Below, piece after piece: positions 1 through 10,172 of a DNA stretch of 54,582 nucleotides. Within the stretch, counting starts at the first letter, position 1. Each line of letters begins with the position of its first letter. The stretch is from an uncultured Lachnospiraceae bacterium. GTDB lineage: Bacteria > Bacillota > Clostridia > Lachnospirales > Lachnospiraceae. The translations under genes and the position numbers were made by a program. The notes below the pieces were generated by a model. It ran no database searches. It was not told the DNA's origin and saw only the letters and a list, made by a program, of their open reading frames with translations. Location: the NCBI GenBank assembly GCA_947631665.1, contig CANRMF010000010.1:1-54582 (forward strand). The letters run 5' to 3'.

Positions 1-2132
1 GCCGTAATGTAATAGTTTACAAAAGAGTCCACATCAATCATCTTGGAAATTTCATCAAAACTGCTGTCTGCCTCTTTGCTGATTTCCTGCTCGAATTTTG
101 TCAGATAATCGAATACCCATGCCTTCTTTTGCGCATAATCCTGATTATACTGCGCTATTTTGTCCGGTTTGCTTGGGTCGCCTTCCGGCTCATTGATGGT
201 AAATGAGTATGTGGAAAGCGCAAGATCCTGATCCAAATGGGCGTCCGTACCTATATCTCTCTTGGAAGAATCTAGTTCAAGCAGAATTTCATGGTTGTCT
301 TTATTTTCAGCATCAATGTCTACTCTGCTTGTGCCGGCTTCTACGGATTCTAACAATAAGTAAGAACCCATATAATTTCCGTCAACATATAAGTCTATCG
401 GCTCGCATTGGCTGGTAAACTGATGTGTCTGATAGGTTTCTTCCACATAATTATGGAACTGGATACCAATCTGATTTCTAATCAGGGATTTATCAAATGT
501 ATTGGCAAGAAGACTCCACTTTCTTGCTGCTCCAAATCCAAATAAATCCTGTTCCTGTTTTTTCTTAAACTTGATGTTAAACGGTTTTTTCTGTCCTCCT
601 GCTGTGGAGTTTCCACGCAGTTTAATTTCGCCTTCTCCCTGCCATGTCTGCTCGCCGTCTTTTGTGCGCACAACAAGAGAAGCAGCTACATCCTGTTTGA
701 TGCCTGACTTATATAAATCATGATCTTTTGTTGAAGCATCTCTTGAAGTATTGACAAATACCTGCGCAATACCGTTTTCAAGTTCGGTTGTGTTACTGTA
801 TACAAGATAGTTTTCTTTGGACGCATCGCTGGTCAATGTTTCCTGCGTGCCTTCCCCATTCTTTCTCTCTAATTTTTCTTTTACTGTCACTGTATACTGT
901 GTATTTTTCGGCAGATTAAGATTGTCAATCACAGACGCATCAATGGAATCACCGGATTTGTCCACTGTCGCTATCGGCTCTACGCCTCCATTGACATACA
1001 CCTCGAACTGTTTTGTATCGCCGTCTGCCACTGTCATGTCTTCATCATTATCTGTGAACGTAATCTTATAATTGCCATCGGCTGTTTCACGATAATCGTA
1101 CATCGCTACATCGGTTGGTGCGATAAGCGCCTTGACTGTGGTACTGCTCTTTGTCTCCGGTTCTGATGGAACATATTCTTCGGAATTTACAATCTTAAAT
1201 CCGGATACTGTAAAGGTATAAGACTGATCTTGAGCATAAGAAGCTGAATCTGTCTTTCCATCTTTATTATTATGATAACCTAATGAAATCCGAATTGTTT
1301 TTGTTTCATCTCCTGCAGGCTCATATGTACCTACATATTTATAGGAGAACGTTTCATTGCCGTTATTACTCCATGCGCCGCCTTTCTGTTCTGTAAATGG
1401 TTTATCGCCATCGCTATTTCCATCGACAGTAAATTCTTTCGGTGATGGCGCTGTCAAAGTAAACTCGCAGGTATAGGACGTACCGCCTGTAAAAGCAATA
1501 TCTGCAATTGTAGTCTGAATATGCCACCAGTCGCTTCCGATATTTCCTTTGTCGCCTGAAATTGTATATCCGTCAGCAGACTCGCCGACATTATCCCAAT
1601 TTTGTGCTACATTACTCCAAGCCGTCCATTGTTTTCCTTCCGCAATGTTTCCTGTCTGCGGTTGTGGATCAGGATCACTACTTTCTTCATAAGTACCTGT
1701 AAGTTTCGGGCACTGAATAATCACAGTGACCTTTTCGTCGGAAAAATTCACTGTAAGAACATTGTACTGGTAGGTCAAAACATCTGTTGCATTTTCAATA
1801 AATATTTGATCTGTTGTAACCTTCACACTACTACCGTTCAGACTTGCGGACTGTGGGAATTTACCTCCCAGAGCAAAATATATCTCGTTGTTACCCGCTC
1901 CCTGAAACTGTGATACTGTTGGATTAAGCGTCCCGCTGTAAACAGCATATGTACTGCCCTGTAAGCTTTCCGGCGCGGCAGCACTGTTTGTTAACTCCTT
2001 CCATTCAGCTATTGTGCTATAATCCTCAGCCGCACTTACCACCTTTGGCGTATAACTGATACTGGTAATCACCATCGCCAATGCTAAAAGTACGGATAGC
2101 ACTTTTTTCATGCTTTTTTTCTGCTTTTTCAT
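1..2132 (-). CDS. Secreted CotH-domain protein, 3' end cut by window edge
   Basis: The reading frame is open for about 710 codons and runs off the left edge, so the C-terminus is missing. It starts with MKKQKKSMKK followed by a hydrophobic stretch ending near VVSAAED, a signal peptide. The ATG has a GAAAGGAAAA ribosome site about 10 bases upstream. Residues ~160-330 look like a carbohydrate-binding beta-sandwich, with WHIQTTIADI and YTCEF motifs of the CBM4/9 style. From residue ~470 the CotH signature appears: LRGNSTAGGQKKPFNIKF, RKWSLLANTFDKSLIRNQI and YVDGNYMGSYLLLE, ending near IDVDSFVNYYIT. CotH proteins are atypical kinases that phosphorylate secreted proteins; in Bacillus CotH acts on spore coat proteins. 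Here the signal peptide and the binding module suggest an extracellular role, so a spore function is not assumed. It has its own leader and is separated from the glucan genes by a terminator. Confidence 0.82.
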   Translation of the reverse strand, partial: MKKQKKSMKKVLSVLLALAMVITSISYTPKVVSAAEDYSTIAEWKELTNSAAAPESLQGSTYAVYSGTLNPTVSQFQGAGNNEIYFALGGKFPQSASLNGSSVKVTTDQIFIENATDVLTYQYNVLTVNFSDEKVTVIIQCPKLTGTYEESSDPDPQPQTGNIAEGKQWTAWSNVAQNWDNVGESADGYTISGDKGNIGSDWWHIQTTIADIAFTGGTSYTCEFTLTAPSPKEFTVDGNSDGDKPFTEQKGGAWSNNGNETFSYKYVGTYEPAGDETKTIRISLGYHNNKDGKTDSASYAQDQSYTFTVSGFKIVNSEEYVPSEPETKSSTTVKALIAPTDVAMYDYRETADGNYKITFTDNDEDMTVADGDTKQFEVYVNGGVEPIATVDKSGDSIDASVIDNLNLPKNTQYTVTVKEKLERKNGEGTQETLTSDASKENYLVYSNTTELENGIAQVFVNTSRDASTKDHDLYKSGIKQDVAASLVVRTKDGEQTWQGEGEIKLRGNSTAGGQKKPFNIKFKKKQEQDLFGFGAARKWSLLANTFDKSLIRNQIGIQFHNYVEETYQTHQFTSQCEPIDLYVDGNYMGSYLLLESVEAGTSRVDIDAENKDNHEILLELDSSKRDIGTDAHLDQDLALSTYSFTINEPEGDPSKPDKIAQYNQDYAQKKAWVFDYLTKFEQEISKEADSSFDEISKMIDVDSFVNYYIT

Positions 2133-2249
2133 ATTCTCGTTTTCCTTTCATAAATAATATGTATCGGGGGGCGGAATATGCCATAAGACAATTCCAAAAG
2201 GAAGGGATTTTTTGAAACATCTGAAACTGTAAAAATAAAAACGCCTTTT

Positions 2250-2348
2250 TCAAATCCGCTCGGCAATCGAACGAATATCAATCCCCCAGCCTGAGTGCGC
2301 TAAAGACAAATATTTCTCTCCGTCCATTTTCCTGTTTATTTGCCCGAG
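2250..2348 (-). other. Leader segment of CotH gene: short ORF inside a closed stem
   Basis: The 470 bases between the CotH gene and the GH81 gene hold no long gene. In the minus direction CTCGGGCAA (2340-2348) can pair with TTGCCGAG (2259-2266) with one bulged G, closing an ~90-nt domain. The same stretch also contains a 25-codon ORF at 2327-2250 starting ATGGACGGAGAG, with an AGGAAA very close to its start. A TATAAT-like hexamer lies at 2434-2439, without a clear -35 box. It could be a regulatory leader, a leader peptide or chance. It does not match the c-di-GMP-I consensus beyond a GGGCAAA. Confidence 0.25.
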
Positions 2349-2511
2349 TCATCTCAGTTTTACCACCGTAGACACTTTTTCTATTATGACAATCATACCA
2401 CTATGAGGTTTGAAATTCAAGATTTTTGTCTGTATTATATATACAAAGGTCAATATATCCTATATAAAAATGATTTTATTTTTATTCAATCAACATTCCA
2501 TCAAAATGGGC

Positions 2512-2557
2512 ACAAAAAGAAAATCCGAAGCCTCCCTTTTGGGATCACTTCGGATTT
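2512..2557 (-). terminator. Rho-independent terminator after GH81 gene
   Basis: AAATCCGAAG (2521-2530) pairs with CTTCGGATTT (2548-2557), with an inner CCC/GGG stem. In the minus direction it is followed by TTTTCTTTTTG. It lies 45 bases after the GH81 stop. A T-rich run on the other side could also work for plus-strand transcripts. Confidence 0.8.
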
Positions 2558-2602
2558 CTTTTTCCCGACTTTCAAAAGACGGGACAAGTCAATATTTAAG
2601 TT

Positions 2603-5600
2603 TTATTTTACTTTTACTTTCTTTACCGCAGACCATTTTCCAAACTGTTTCTTTCCGCGTATTAGGATATAAGCGCGCACGCGGGCAAATACCACTTTGC
2701 GGTTTTTCAGTTTTCTGTGAGCCACAGTAAACGCTTTTTTGTTTTTCTGATACAGTTTTGTCGCCAGCGGTTTCTTATTCTTCTTTGCGTTCTTCTTTGT
2801 CTTGTAGAAACGCACCTGATATCCGTCGGATACTTTCAGCTTCTTCTTTAAAGTTACTTTGACGTTCTTTGCAGATTTCTTTTTCTTTACAGATTTTATG
2901 CCCGGCTTTCCTGCTTTGTTAAATTCTGCAAGTCTCTGCGCGTCATTGTCCGCCGCAATCTGGCCACCGTTTCCGCCATTTGGAGCAACCGTACCCTGAC
3001 CGTTGTTTCCGTTATTTGGAGCAACCGTACCCTGACCGCTGTTTCCGCTATTTGTGGCAGCCGTATCATTTTCTGTCGGCGCAACGTCTGTTTTTGACGT
3101 CTGCTCGCCTGACGGCGGTACATTTGTAACATCACCGGACGGCTCCGCAGTGGTAGCGTCTGTTCCGCCTGAAGGTTTTTCCGGTGTCTGTGGCTGTGCC
3201 TTTGTCGTCGTAGCGTCCTGCGTCGGCTTCGGCGTCGGATTTGGCTTAGAAGTCGGCTGCGTTACAACCGGAATGTCCGGATCGTCATCGCTGTCCGCCT
3301 CGGTTGTTCTCTCGCCTTCTTTAATGCTGATTTTCTGCGTAACGCCCTCAGACTCAATTCCCTTTAATACTGATGTTACCCTGACGGTGTGTGAGCCTCC
3401 GCTCAATCCTGTGAAGGTGTAGGTTCCCGCTGCCACCAGATTCATGCTCCGGAGTTCCTCATCAATATAAATGCTAAACGTCTGTCCGTTTGCGGTGTCG
3501 CCCTCAAAAGTTACCTGAATTGCTCCGTCCTGCGGGCTGGATAACACGAGTCCGTAAGGTTCTGACGGCATATAATTTTCCGCCGTACCCATCACTGCCA
3601 CTTCGTAGAGCTGATAACCGTATCCTGCTGATTTCTTTGTAAAGTTAATCTTTACATACTGTACAGTACCCTGTGTATATTTGCCTGCATCAATCTTTAC
3701 TTCGACCGGTGAAGCGTAAACACAATCCACAATATCTGCTACTGTATCATACCGGTTTCCGTCTTTGGAGAACTGAATGTTAAAGTCTTTTGCGTAGGTA
3801 TTGTTGCCTGTAAACGCCAGCAATACTTCCTCAATCTCATCAATCGGAACTGCCCTGTCAAGCGTTACGACGATATCCGCATTGTCCTCGCCCCAGACGG
3901 TTTCTACCTTATCTCCGGCAATATTACCGTCGGTCAGTTTCTGAGGATCCTGACTTCCTTCGTTTGGATAAATGTCATGCACCTCAACCTTTGCGCCTTT
4001 GGAAATATTTCTCTCCGTATTTACATAATCTCTCAGCGAACCGTCATCAACAGTGACTACTCTTGTAATGCCCTCTGACAGTTTGCCGTCATAGTATGAT
4101 ACTGCCTTTACGGTATGCTTTCCGCTCGTTGACGGAAGCACGCCCTTTCCTGCGTCCATCAAATCCGTTGCTTTAACGCCGTCCAAAAATACCATGTATT
4201 TGTATCCGTTCTGGCCTGCGCCCGCTACGATTTCATAATCAATCTGAAGCGGCGTGTCAACGGTTACGATAAAGTCTGCCGGATCTTCGCAGTGTTCCAT
4301 CTCCGTTTCCTGCGCCTTCATCTCTGTGGAAAGCACAGCGACCTCGCGGATCTGGAAGCCCCAGTTTTTATGTCCCTGAAGCGTAATCTTGACATATCTG
4401 GTCGTGCTCAGTTTGTCTGAGCAGTCTTCCAACGGAATGGTAAACAGTCCCTCGTCAGAGCCCTCATAGGTCAGTCCCGTAACGGTGCCTGCCTTTACAA
4501 AATCGATTCCCGTATCAGAGAGTTCAATTTCATAATCGCCGCACCATGTATTTCCATTTACATACTGAACTGCAAGAGCGTCAATGCCGTCGGTATTGTA
4601 ATTTGCTCCGAGATCAATCAGCACATACTCTGATGTATGAGATGAATCCCAGTCTGTCGCTACATAATTGCTCTCAAGATTTCCGTCGGTCAGCACATTG
4701 GTCGTCTGGCTTCCCTCTCCTGCATAAATGGAAGATACGGAAGCGGTCTTTCCAAGCGCCAGATTATATTTTGCATCGGAAATCATTTCCTTTAATGTCG
4801 CTGCCGGCCCTACCGTCACGTCACAGCGGGCGGTCTGCCCTGCGATTGTCACTGTCACAAAGGTTTTTCCTTCGCTCTTTGCGGTCAGCGTTCCGTTTTC
4901 ATTGACGGAAACGATATTGTCATTATCAGATTTCCATGTCGCCGTCGTATCGTCGGTTGTATCCGCCGGTGTCACGACTGCCTCTAACGTTTCTGACGAT
5001 TTGTTTTTCATCGTCACAACAGACGGTCTGATTTCTACTTTTTCCACATGCTTCGGCTCGCTGACAATGACTTTGCAGGAAGCGCTCTGTCCTCCGGCAA
5101 CGGTCGCGGTAATGTTTGCCTCGCCGACATTCCGTCCGGTTACTAAACCGTTTGCGTCTACATGCGCAATGTTGTCATGGTCTGACGTCCATGTCACGCT
5201 TTCGCCGGAAAGTGAAGCGAGTTGTACGGTATTTCCGACTGCAATATGTGCTTCGGTCAGATTCAGTCCCAGCGTGCCGCGAATCAGGATTGACGCGGTG
5301 GTCACTTCTGAGAGAAGCATTCCTTTCCGGTAAGTTACCGCCTTAATCTGTGTAGACTTGTTGACGGTAAACGGTGCCGTATAAGTCTGTGAATCTTCTG
5401 TCGGTTCTGTTCCGTCCGTCGTATATTTAATTTCCGCGCCTTTGACTGTCGTAGACATCGTTATTGTCTGCGCTGTGTTGTATTCTCCGGATACCGGAGT
5501 AATCGTCGGCGCTTTTGCCTGATTTGCCCCATAAACTTCAAACTCAAAGATATTGTATCCATACTGGGTAGCTCTCTTGATACCCTGCATTCTCACATAT

Positions 5601-8600
5601 CTCGCCCTGACTGCCTCGAAGGTTGTGCGGACGTCGCCGACTGCACCCGCTTCCTCAGCGACCGTCTTCCATTCTTCGCCGTCGGTGGAAACCTGTATCT
5701 CATATTTGCTTGCAAACGCGGCTTCCCAGTTGATATTGACTGTATTGATTGCCTTGACTGCGCCGAGATCCACCTGAATCCACTCGTCGTTGTTTTCTGC
5801 TGCCTGCCATGACGTCTTTAAGTCGCCGTCAACAACTCTGGACATGGTGTCTTCTTTAGAACTTGCAGTCACAACCTTTCCTAAAGCGAGATTGTCGCTG
5901 CTCTCAATCATATCGCCCTCAATCACAATCGTTGCGGACGCATAAACGGAGTCAATACAGCCTTCCTTGACTGCAATCGCTTTGACCGTACTGTCGCTGG
6001 ACACCATAAATCTGTCCGTATATCTTGCAGAATCCGTCGTCGGCGCACTTCCGTCAGTCGTGTAGTAAATGACTGCGTCTTTATCTTCGCACTCGATTTC
6101 TACCATCTGGGTATCGTCAAAGCGGACTGTGCCGGACGCGTTTTCCTTCACCTCGCCGTTTGTCAGCCCGATACAGCGGATTGTCGGCGTCGGCGTCTGC
6201 ACATAGTTCATGCCGCCTGCCGGATTGATATTAAACTGCACGAGCGCTTTTGCGTTGACTTTTGCTTTTCCAATCACCGCTCCGTTTTTCGGATTGACAA
6301 TCTGCACTGTCTTTACTGCCTGCGTCGGGTTCCATACCTCGCCGGTGTAAGTGTAGTTTCCGTAACCGTCGTTTTTCTTGTATACAGAGCCTGTCAGGGT
6401 CTGTCCTGTAATCACATAATCGTCCGTCTTGTATCCGAGTTCGTCCATCGCGGAGATAAACCACAGCGTGTTTGCCCGGTCTCCCGCGTCAACTCTGTCT
6501 ACATTTGTTTCAAATAAATCATATGCTCCCTGCGGATCGGTCTGGGAGAGCATCGGCCACATAATATGCTGCCATGTGTTGTTCGGCGTCGCATACTCGT
6601 CGTCCGTCGTAATATTTCCAACTCTCTTTTCGATTGCAATCGCATAGTTTGTATCATTCCAAAGTCCCTGATACATGGTCTTACATTTTTCCTGATCCAT
6701 ACCATAGTTGGTCAGGTATTCTGAAATCGGAAGCCACTGGATACCGTAGATGAATACCGGCTGTCCTCCGAAGAACGTACCGAAACTGTATGTACCGCCG
6801 TAAATCTGTCCCGTACCTTGGAACGGATATTCCGGCAGCCAGTTGTCTCCGTCATAATCGAACCAGTACTGTTTTACCGCTTCCATTTCCGTCGTAAATC
6901 CATACGCACCTGCGTCAATATATTTCTGGTCTTGGGAAGCTTCGCCCCACAGATACATTCCTACCCAGCTGAATAAGGATTCGCTGGCGGATTCCTGATT
7001 GTTTCCGTCATCATTGTCGGCGTAACCGCCTGCCCATGAATGTCCGGAGTACTGGTCAAAGGAACGGAATTTACAGAACATATTTCCGTCGTTTTCCGGA
7101 TCTTCCGGATTTGCGTAATCCCGCACCAGAAGTTCAATCATGTCTTTGTAATCGTTGTAGAATGTCCTGTCATACATGGACAATACTGCTGCGCCAAACA
7201 TGAAATATCCATAAGTAAAGTGATGGTCACAGATTGCCGCATTTGCGCCGTAAGCGCTCTCCGGATAGTAGATGGTGCCCCAGTCTTTGTTGTAAATCAG
7301 ATAACAGCGGTCGTCGCCTCCACTGTATGTAAACCAGTCTACCAAGATTTTCTTTAAGTCTTTGAGCAGGTCGTCGCGAATGTCCGTCTCGCCAATCTGT
7401 TCTGCCATCAGCGCCGTAATTGCCAGCGGGTGAATTGCTTTACCCTGCCAGTAAGCGTCCGCATTCGGACCTGTGCCGAGCTGGTTTTTTACCGTCATGA
7501 TATAATCCTTCATCTCCGCAGTATTCATCATGGTGCTGTTCGGCTTTGCGAATGTCGGAAGTAATCCCGTAAACTGCTGCGTCGTCTTTAATACGTTTGA
7601 AAACTTCGCTTTCATGTTACCGCGGATAGAACCGTATACGGCGTCCGGATTGTCCGTATCGTCAGAGAATTTCCACTGATGCGGATAAAACGCCTGCATG
7701 GTCACGTCGCTGAAACCGCTCCGTTTTACTTTGGTGGTCGCCGTATAAACGGTCTCCACCTGTGAAGTCGTTCTGTCATAGGAATAACTTACATAAGTGT
7801 CTGTGACATACGCATATCCATGCTGGTAGTATGTCCGTAAATCACTCTTTTTCAACATTGCGCCAAAGGACATATAAGCGTCGTTCTTTGATGCAAACTG
7901 TACTTTAATCGTTGTTTTTGCTCCCACAGTCATTGCGGTAAACGTCGTTCCCTGCGGAGCGGATACGGCAAAATAAGAACCGTCATTTTTTGCCCTTGTA
8001 TTTTCTTCGTCTACGGACACAAATCCGATGTGATCCGTTGTGACGCTGTCGCCGGCATTTTTCAGGATTGCGTTGCCGTCGTCGTCAAAGATTTCTTCAA
8101 TGGAAGATGAATTGATAAATACGGTATCGTTTCCTTCATATTCCGTAAAGATGTATGGAGAACCTTTGACAAACGTAGACTTCATCTTCAGTCCGTCTTC
8201 GTCGCAGAGTCCCAAATCCACATGATAATCGCCGTATCCCTCAACTCTGTCATAGCCGGAGCCTCCGAGATAGTTGTCCGGCATAACATAAAAGTCCATC
8301 AGCCGTTCGGAATAATATCCCATGCCAAGGTCGTTTTCTTTCCGCTCGTCGGTAAATCCCTGTGACGCCAGAAGCACTCCGAGTCCCTTCTTGGAATAAA
8401 CTGCTTTCAGCGGGTGAATCACGTCCACATTGCCAAACGTTTTAATCATCGCTGATGACCACCAGCTATTGGAGTCAATCGGCACCTGAACGTTTTCTTC
8501 GTTTACAAATGTCGGAAGTTTGTTTAATTCTTTTTTAATTTCACCGGAAATATAATTGCCCTTCCCGTTTGGATTGTTGATAATCTGTCTGGTAGGAAGT

Positions 8601-9943
8601 TCCGGTATCACTTCGTTGTCTTTGCTGTCGCCGTCTTTATATTCGTATACCTCCAGCTCGCGAAGCCCGAAGCCGCTGCCATGCTCGACTTTGGAGTATA
8701 CCAAAACCCTCACATAACGGACGCCTAAGCGGTAACACGTTACATTGTCCACAATGCCCGTATAACCCCGCATCTGTCTGTGAATGGTCGTCCATTGAGA
8801 AGCGTTGGAGGATACCTGAATATCATAAATCTTTCCTGCGTCGTCATTAAACCGCGCAATCACGCGTCCAATCGTATATGGCTGTCCCAGATCAACGTAG
8901 ATCCACTGATCTTCTTCGCCCTGATAAGACGTAAAGGCTGTTGACGTATTGCCGTCCACCGCATTTTCCGGTTTTACCTGATCGTAAGCGTCCGGTTTGA
9001 TGTTTCCGTTTTCGTCCTTCATCCACCACTCATCTCTGGTGCCGGAGCATTTTACGGTCTGTCCCTGAGCAAGATTTTTTCCGTAATATACCGGTCTTTT
9101 GTTTGCGCCGCCGGTACCGAATACCTGAAACTCATAGAGTGAACTGCCGTAATTGGTCGCTCTTTCCGTACAGATAATCTTGACATACCGTCCGGTCTTT
9201 TTTGACAGGTCAGAGGAATCAATCGTCTGCTTTAAGGCTGCCTGCGTATCTACCTCCACGCCGTTGTTGCCCTTTGCGTCCGGCTCTGCATTAAACGTAC
9301 AGGTGCCGCTGCCGAGTTCCTGCTGCGTGTCCGGATTGAACGCTACGACTTTTAACGTATGCTGTCCCGGTGAAAAACGGACGTCGCCCTGCGTTCCGCC
9401 ATGATTATTAAACTGATAATCATCTCCGCCTGCCCTTGCAATCTCATCATCTACATAAACTTTATAATGCGCGTCTTCCACGCTCGTCCAATTGACGCTG
9501 AATCTGTAATTGCCGTCGTCCCTTACGCCTGAATAACTGTAAGAAACCGCCATATTGACATAAGCGCCGGCGCTTTTTCCTTTTGAATATACGGTAGTCC
9601 AATGTACCTCGTCATCGGAAAGCTGGATATCGTAATACTTTGCATAAGCAGCCTCCCAGTGCATATAGATGTAGTCAATCGTCGCTACCTTTCCGAGATC
9701 GACATACAGCCACTCGTTGCTGTCTGACTGGTCTGCCTGCCATCTCGTATCGTCTTTTCCGTCCACTGCGTAATCTTCATTAGAACCGGAGCTTGTGTAA
9801 ACCGGTCTGTCCTGAGACAGATTGTAAGGCGTGTCGTCAACGTCTGCCGCCGCAATCGAAAATAACTGCGTCTGCGGACAGATGGAAGCCATCATCATGA
9901 CCGTCAAACACAAAGCCAGTCCTTTTTTCATTCTTCCTCGCAT
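2603..9943 (-). CDS. Giant secreted GH81 endo-beta-1,3-glucanase, multimodular
   Basis: 2446 residues; start ATG with AGGAGG four bases upstream. A signal peptide is followed by two discoidin-type (F5/8C, CBM32-like) domains (~40-280 and ~285-437). The GH81 catalytic domain spans ~460-1190, with family blocks DHHFTYGYF (~906), FRSFDQYSGHSWAGG and NNQESASESLFSW (~984). Then come chitobiase-type beta domains (~1275-1338, ~1480-1553), a discoidin domain (~1348-1470), two Big_2 Ig-like domains (~1557-1710) and two more discoidin domains (~1728-1870, ~1975-2117), with FN3-like modules between. A Thr/Pro/Gly linker (~2210-2345) leads to the lysine-rich C-terminal domain. GH81 enzymes are inverting endo-beta-1,3-glucanases acting on laminarin, curdlan or fungal wall glucan. 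No LPXTG or SLH motif is seen. It has its own promoter and terminator. The first discoidin domain appears split by an inserted FN3-like domain. Confidence 0.95.
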   Translation of the reverse strand: MRGRMKKGLALCLTVMMMASICPQTQLFSIAAADVDDTPYNLSQDRPVYTSSGSNEDYAVDGKDDTRWQADQSDSNEWLYVDLGKVATIDYIYMHWEAAYAKYYDIQLSDDEVHWTTVYSKGKSAGAYVNMAVSYSYSGVRDDGNYRFSVNWTSVEDAHYKVYVDDEIARAGGDDYQFNNHGGTQGDVRFSPGQHTLKVVAFNPDTQQELGSGTCTFNAEPDAKGNNGVEVDTQAALKQTIDSSDLSKKTGRYVKIICTERATNYGSSLYEFQVFGTGGANKRPVYYGKNLAQGQTVKCSGTRDEWWMKDENGNIKPDAYDQVKPENAVDGNTSTAFTSYQGEEDQWIYVDLGQPYTIGRVIARFNDDAGKIYDIQVSSNASQWTTIHRQMRGYTGIVDNVTCYRLGVRYVRVLVYSKVEHGSGFGLRELEVYEYKDGDSKDNEVIPELPTRQIINNPNGKGNYISGEIKKELNKLPTFVNEENVQVPIDSNSWWSSAMIKTFGNVDVIHPLKAVYSKKGLGVLLASQGFTDERKENDLGMGYYSERLMDFYVMPDNYLGGSGYDRVEGYGDYHVDLGLCDEDGLKMKSTFVKGSPYIFTEYEGNDTVFINSSSIEEIFDDDGNAILKNAGDSVTTDHIGFVSVDEENTRAKNDGSYFAVSAPQGTTFTAMTVGAKTTIKVQFASKNDAYMSFGAMLKKSDLRTYYQHGYAYVTDTYVSYSYDRTTSQVETVYTATTKVKRSGFSDVTMQAFYPHQWKFSDDTDNPDAVYGSIRGNMKAKFSNVLKTTQQFTGLLPTFAKPNSTMMNTAEMKDYIMTVKNQLGTGPNADAYWQGKAIHPLAITALMAEQIGETDIRDDLLKDLKKILVDWFTYSGGDDRCYLIYNKDWGTIYYPESAYGANAAICDHHFTYGYFMFGAAVLSMYDRTFYNDYKDMIELLVRDYANPEDPENDGNMFCKFRSFDQYSGHSWAGGYADNDDGNNQESASESLFSWVGMYLWGEASQDQKYIDAGAYGFTTEMEAVKQYWFDYDGDNWLPEYPFQGTGQIYGGTYSFGTFFGGQPVFIYGIQWLPISEYLTNYGMDQEKCKTMYQGLWNDTNYAIAIEKRVGNITTDDEYATPNNTWQHIMWPMLSQTDPQGAYDLFETNVDRVDAGDRANTLWFISAMDELGYKTDDYVITGQTLTGSVYKKNDGYGNYTYTGEVWNPTQAVKTVQIVNPKNGAVIGKAKVNAKALVQFNINPAGGMNYVQTPTPTIRCIGLTNGEVKENASGTVRFDDTQMVEIECEDKDAVIYYTTDGSAPTTDSARYTDRFMVSSDSTVKAIAVKEGCIDSVYASATIVIEGDMIESSDNLALGKVVTASSKEDTMSRVVDGDLKTSWQAAENNDEWIQVDLGAVKAINTVNINWEAAFASKYEIQVSTDGEEWKTVAEEAGAVGDVRTTFEAVRARYVRMQGIKRATQYGYNIFEFEVYGANQAKAPTITPVSGEYNTAQTITMSTTVKGAEIKYTTDGTEPTEDSQTYTAPFTVNKSTQIKAVTYRKGMLLSEVTTASILIRGTLGLNLTEAHIAVGNTVQLASLSGESVTWTSDHDNIAHVDANGLVTGRNVGEANITATVAGGQSASCKVIVSEPKHVEKVEIRPSVVTMKNKSSETLEAVVTPADTTDDTTATWKSDNDNIVSVNENGTLTAKSEGKTFVTVTIAGQTARCDVTVGPAATLKEMISDAKYNLALGKTASVSSIYAGEGSQTTNVLTDGNLESNYVATDWDSSHTSEYVLIDLGANYNTDGIDALAVQYVNGNTWCGDYEIELSDTGIDFVKAGTVTGLTYEGSDEGLFTIPLEDCSDKLSTTRYVKITLQGHKNWGFQIREVAVLSTEMKAQETEMEHCEDPADFIVTVDTPLQIDYEIVAGAGQNGYKYMVFLDGVKATDLMDAGKGVLPSTSGKHTVKAVSYYDGKLSEGITRVVTVDDGSLRDYVNTERNISKGAKVEVHDIYPNEGSQDPQKLTDGNIAGDKVETVWGEDNADIVVTLDRAVPIDEIEEVLLAFTGNNTYAKDFNIQFSKDGNRYDTVADIVDCVYASPVEVKIDAGKYTQGTVQYVKINFTKKSAGYGYQLYEVAVMGTAENYMPSEPYGLVLSSPQDGAIQVTFEGDTANGQTFSIYIDEELRSMNLVAAGTYTFTGLSGGSHTVRVTSVLKGIESEGVTQKISIKEGERTTEADSDDDPDIPVVTQPTSKPNPTPKPTQDATTTKAQPQTPEKPSGGTDATTAEPSGDVTNVPPSGEQTSKTDVAPTENDTAATNSGNSGQGTVAPNNGNNGQGTVAPNGGNGGQIAADNDAQRLAEFNKAGKPGIKSVKKKKSAKNVKVTLKKKLKVSDGYQVRFYKTKKNAKKNKKPLATKLYQKNKKAFTVAHRKLKNRKVVFARVRAYILIRGKKQFGKWSAVKKVKVK

Positions 9944-9993
9944 ATTTCCTCCTTCAACTCACTCAATATTTTTGTGCCTGATAAGATAATTTA

Positions 9994-10022
9994 ATTATAA
10001 AATCTATTTTTGGCTATCTCAA
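9994..10022 (-). promoter_or_regulatory. Promoter of GH81 gene
   Basis: In the minus direction, TTGAGA (10022-10017), a 17-base spacer and TATAAT (9999-9994). The predicted start is about 50 bases before the ATG. Confidence 0.75.
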
Positions 10023-10075
10023 GAATAAAAACTTTTTTTATGATTTTTCAGCAGTATGCCTAAAAAATCTTTCGA

Positions 10076-10103
10076 TTTGTTTCATTTCTCCCACTGAAAC
10101 AAA
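10076..10103. promoter_or_regulatory. Inverted repeat upstream of GH81 promoter
   Basis: TTTGTTTC (10076-10083) and GAAACAAA (10096-10103) form a perfect 8-bp inverted repeat with a 12-base spacer, about 55 bp upstream of the GH81 -35 box. Position and symmetry fit a regulator binding site; no regulator can be named. Confidence 0.35.
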
Positions 10104-10172
10104 GCCTTTCCCTTTTTCTTTTTGGTCATTTTTTATAATATCGGCAATCTTTAGTAAAATTGTTTCAATATC

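Noticed and set aside
2250-2348. c-di-GMP-I (GEMM) riboswitch upstream of the CotH gene
   Set aside because: Only a GGGCAAA fits; the following GNRA-type P1b hairpin and the ACGCAAAGC motif are missing.
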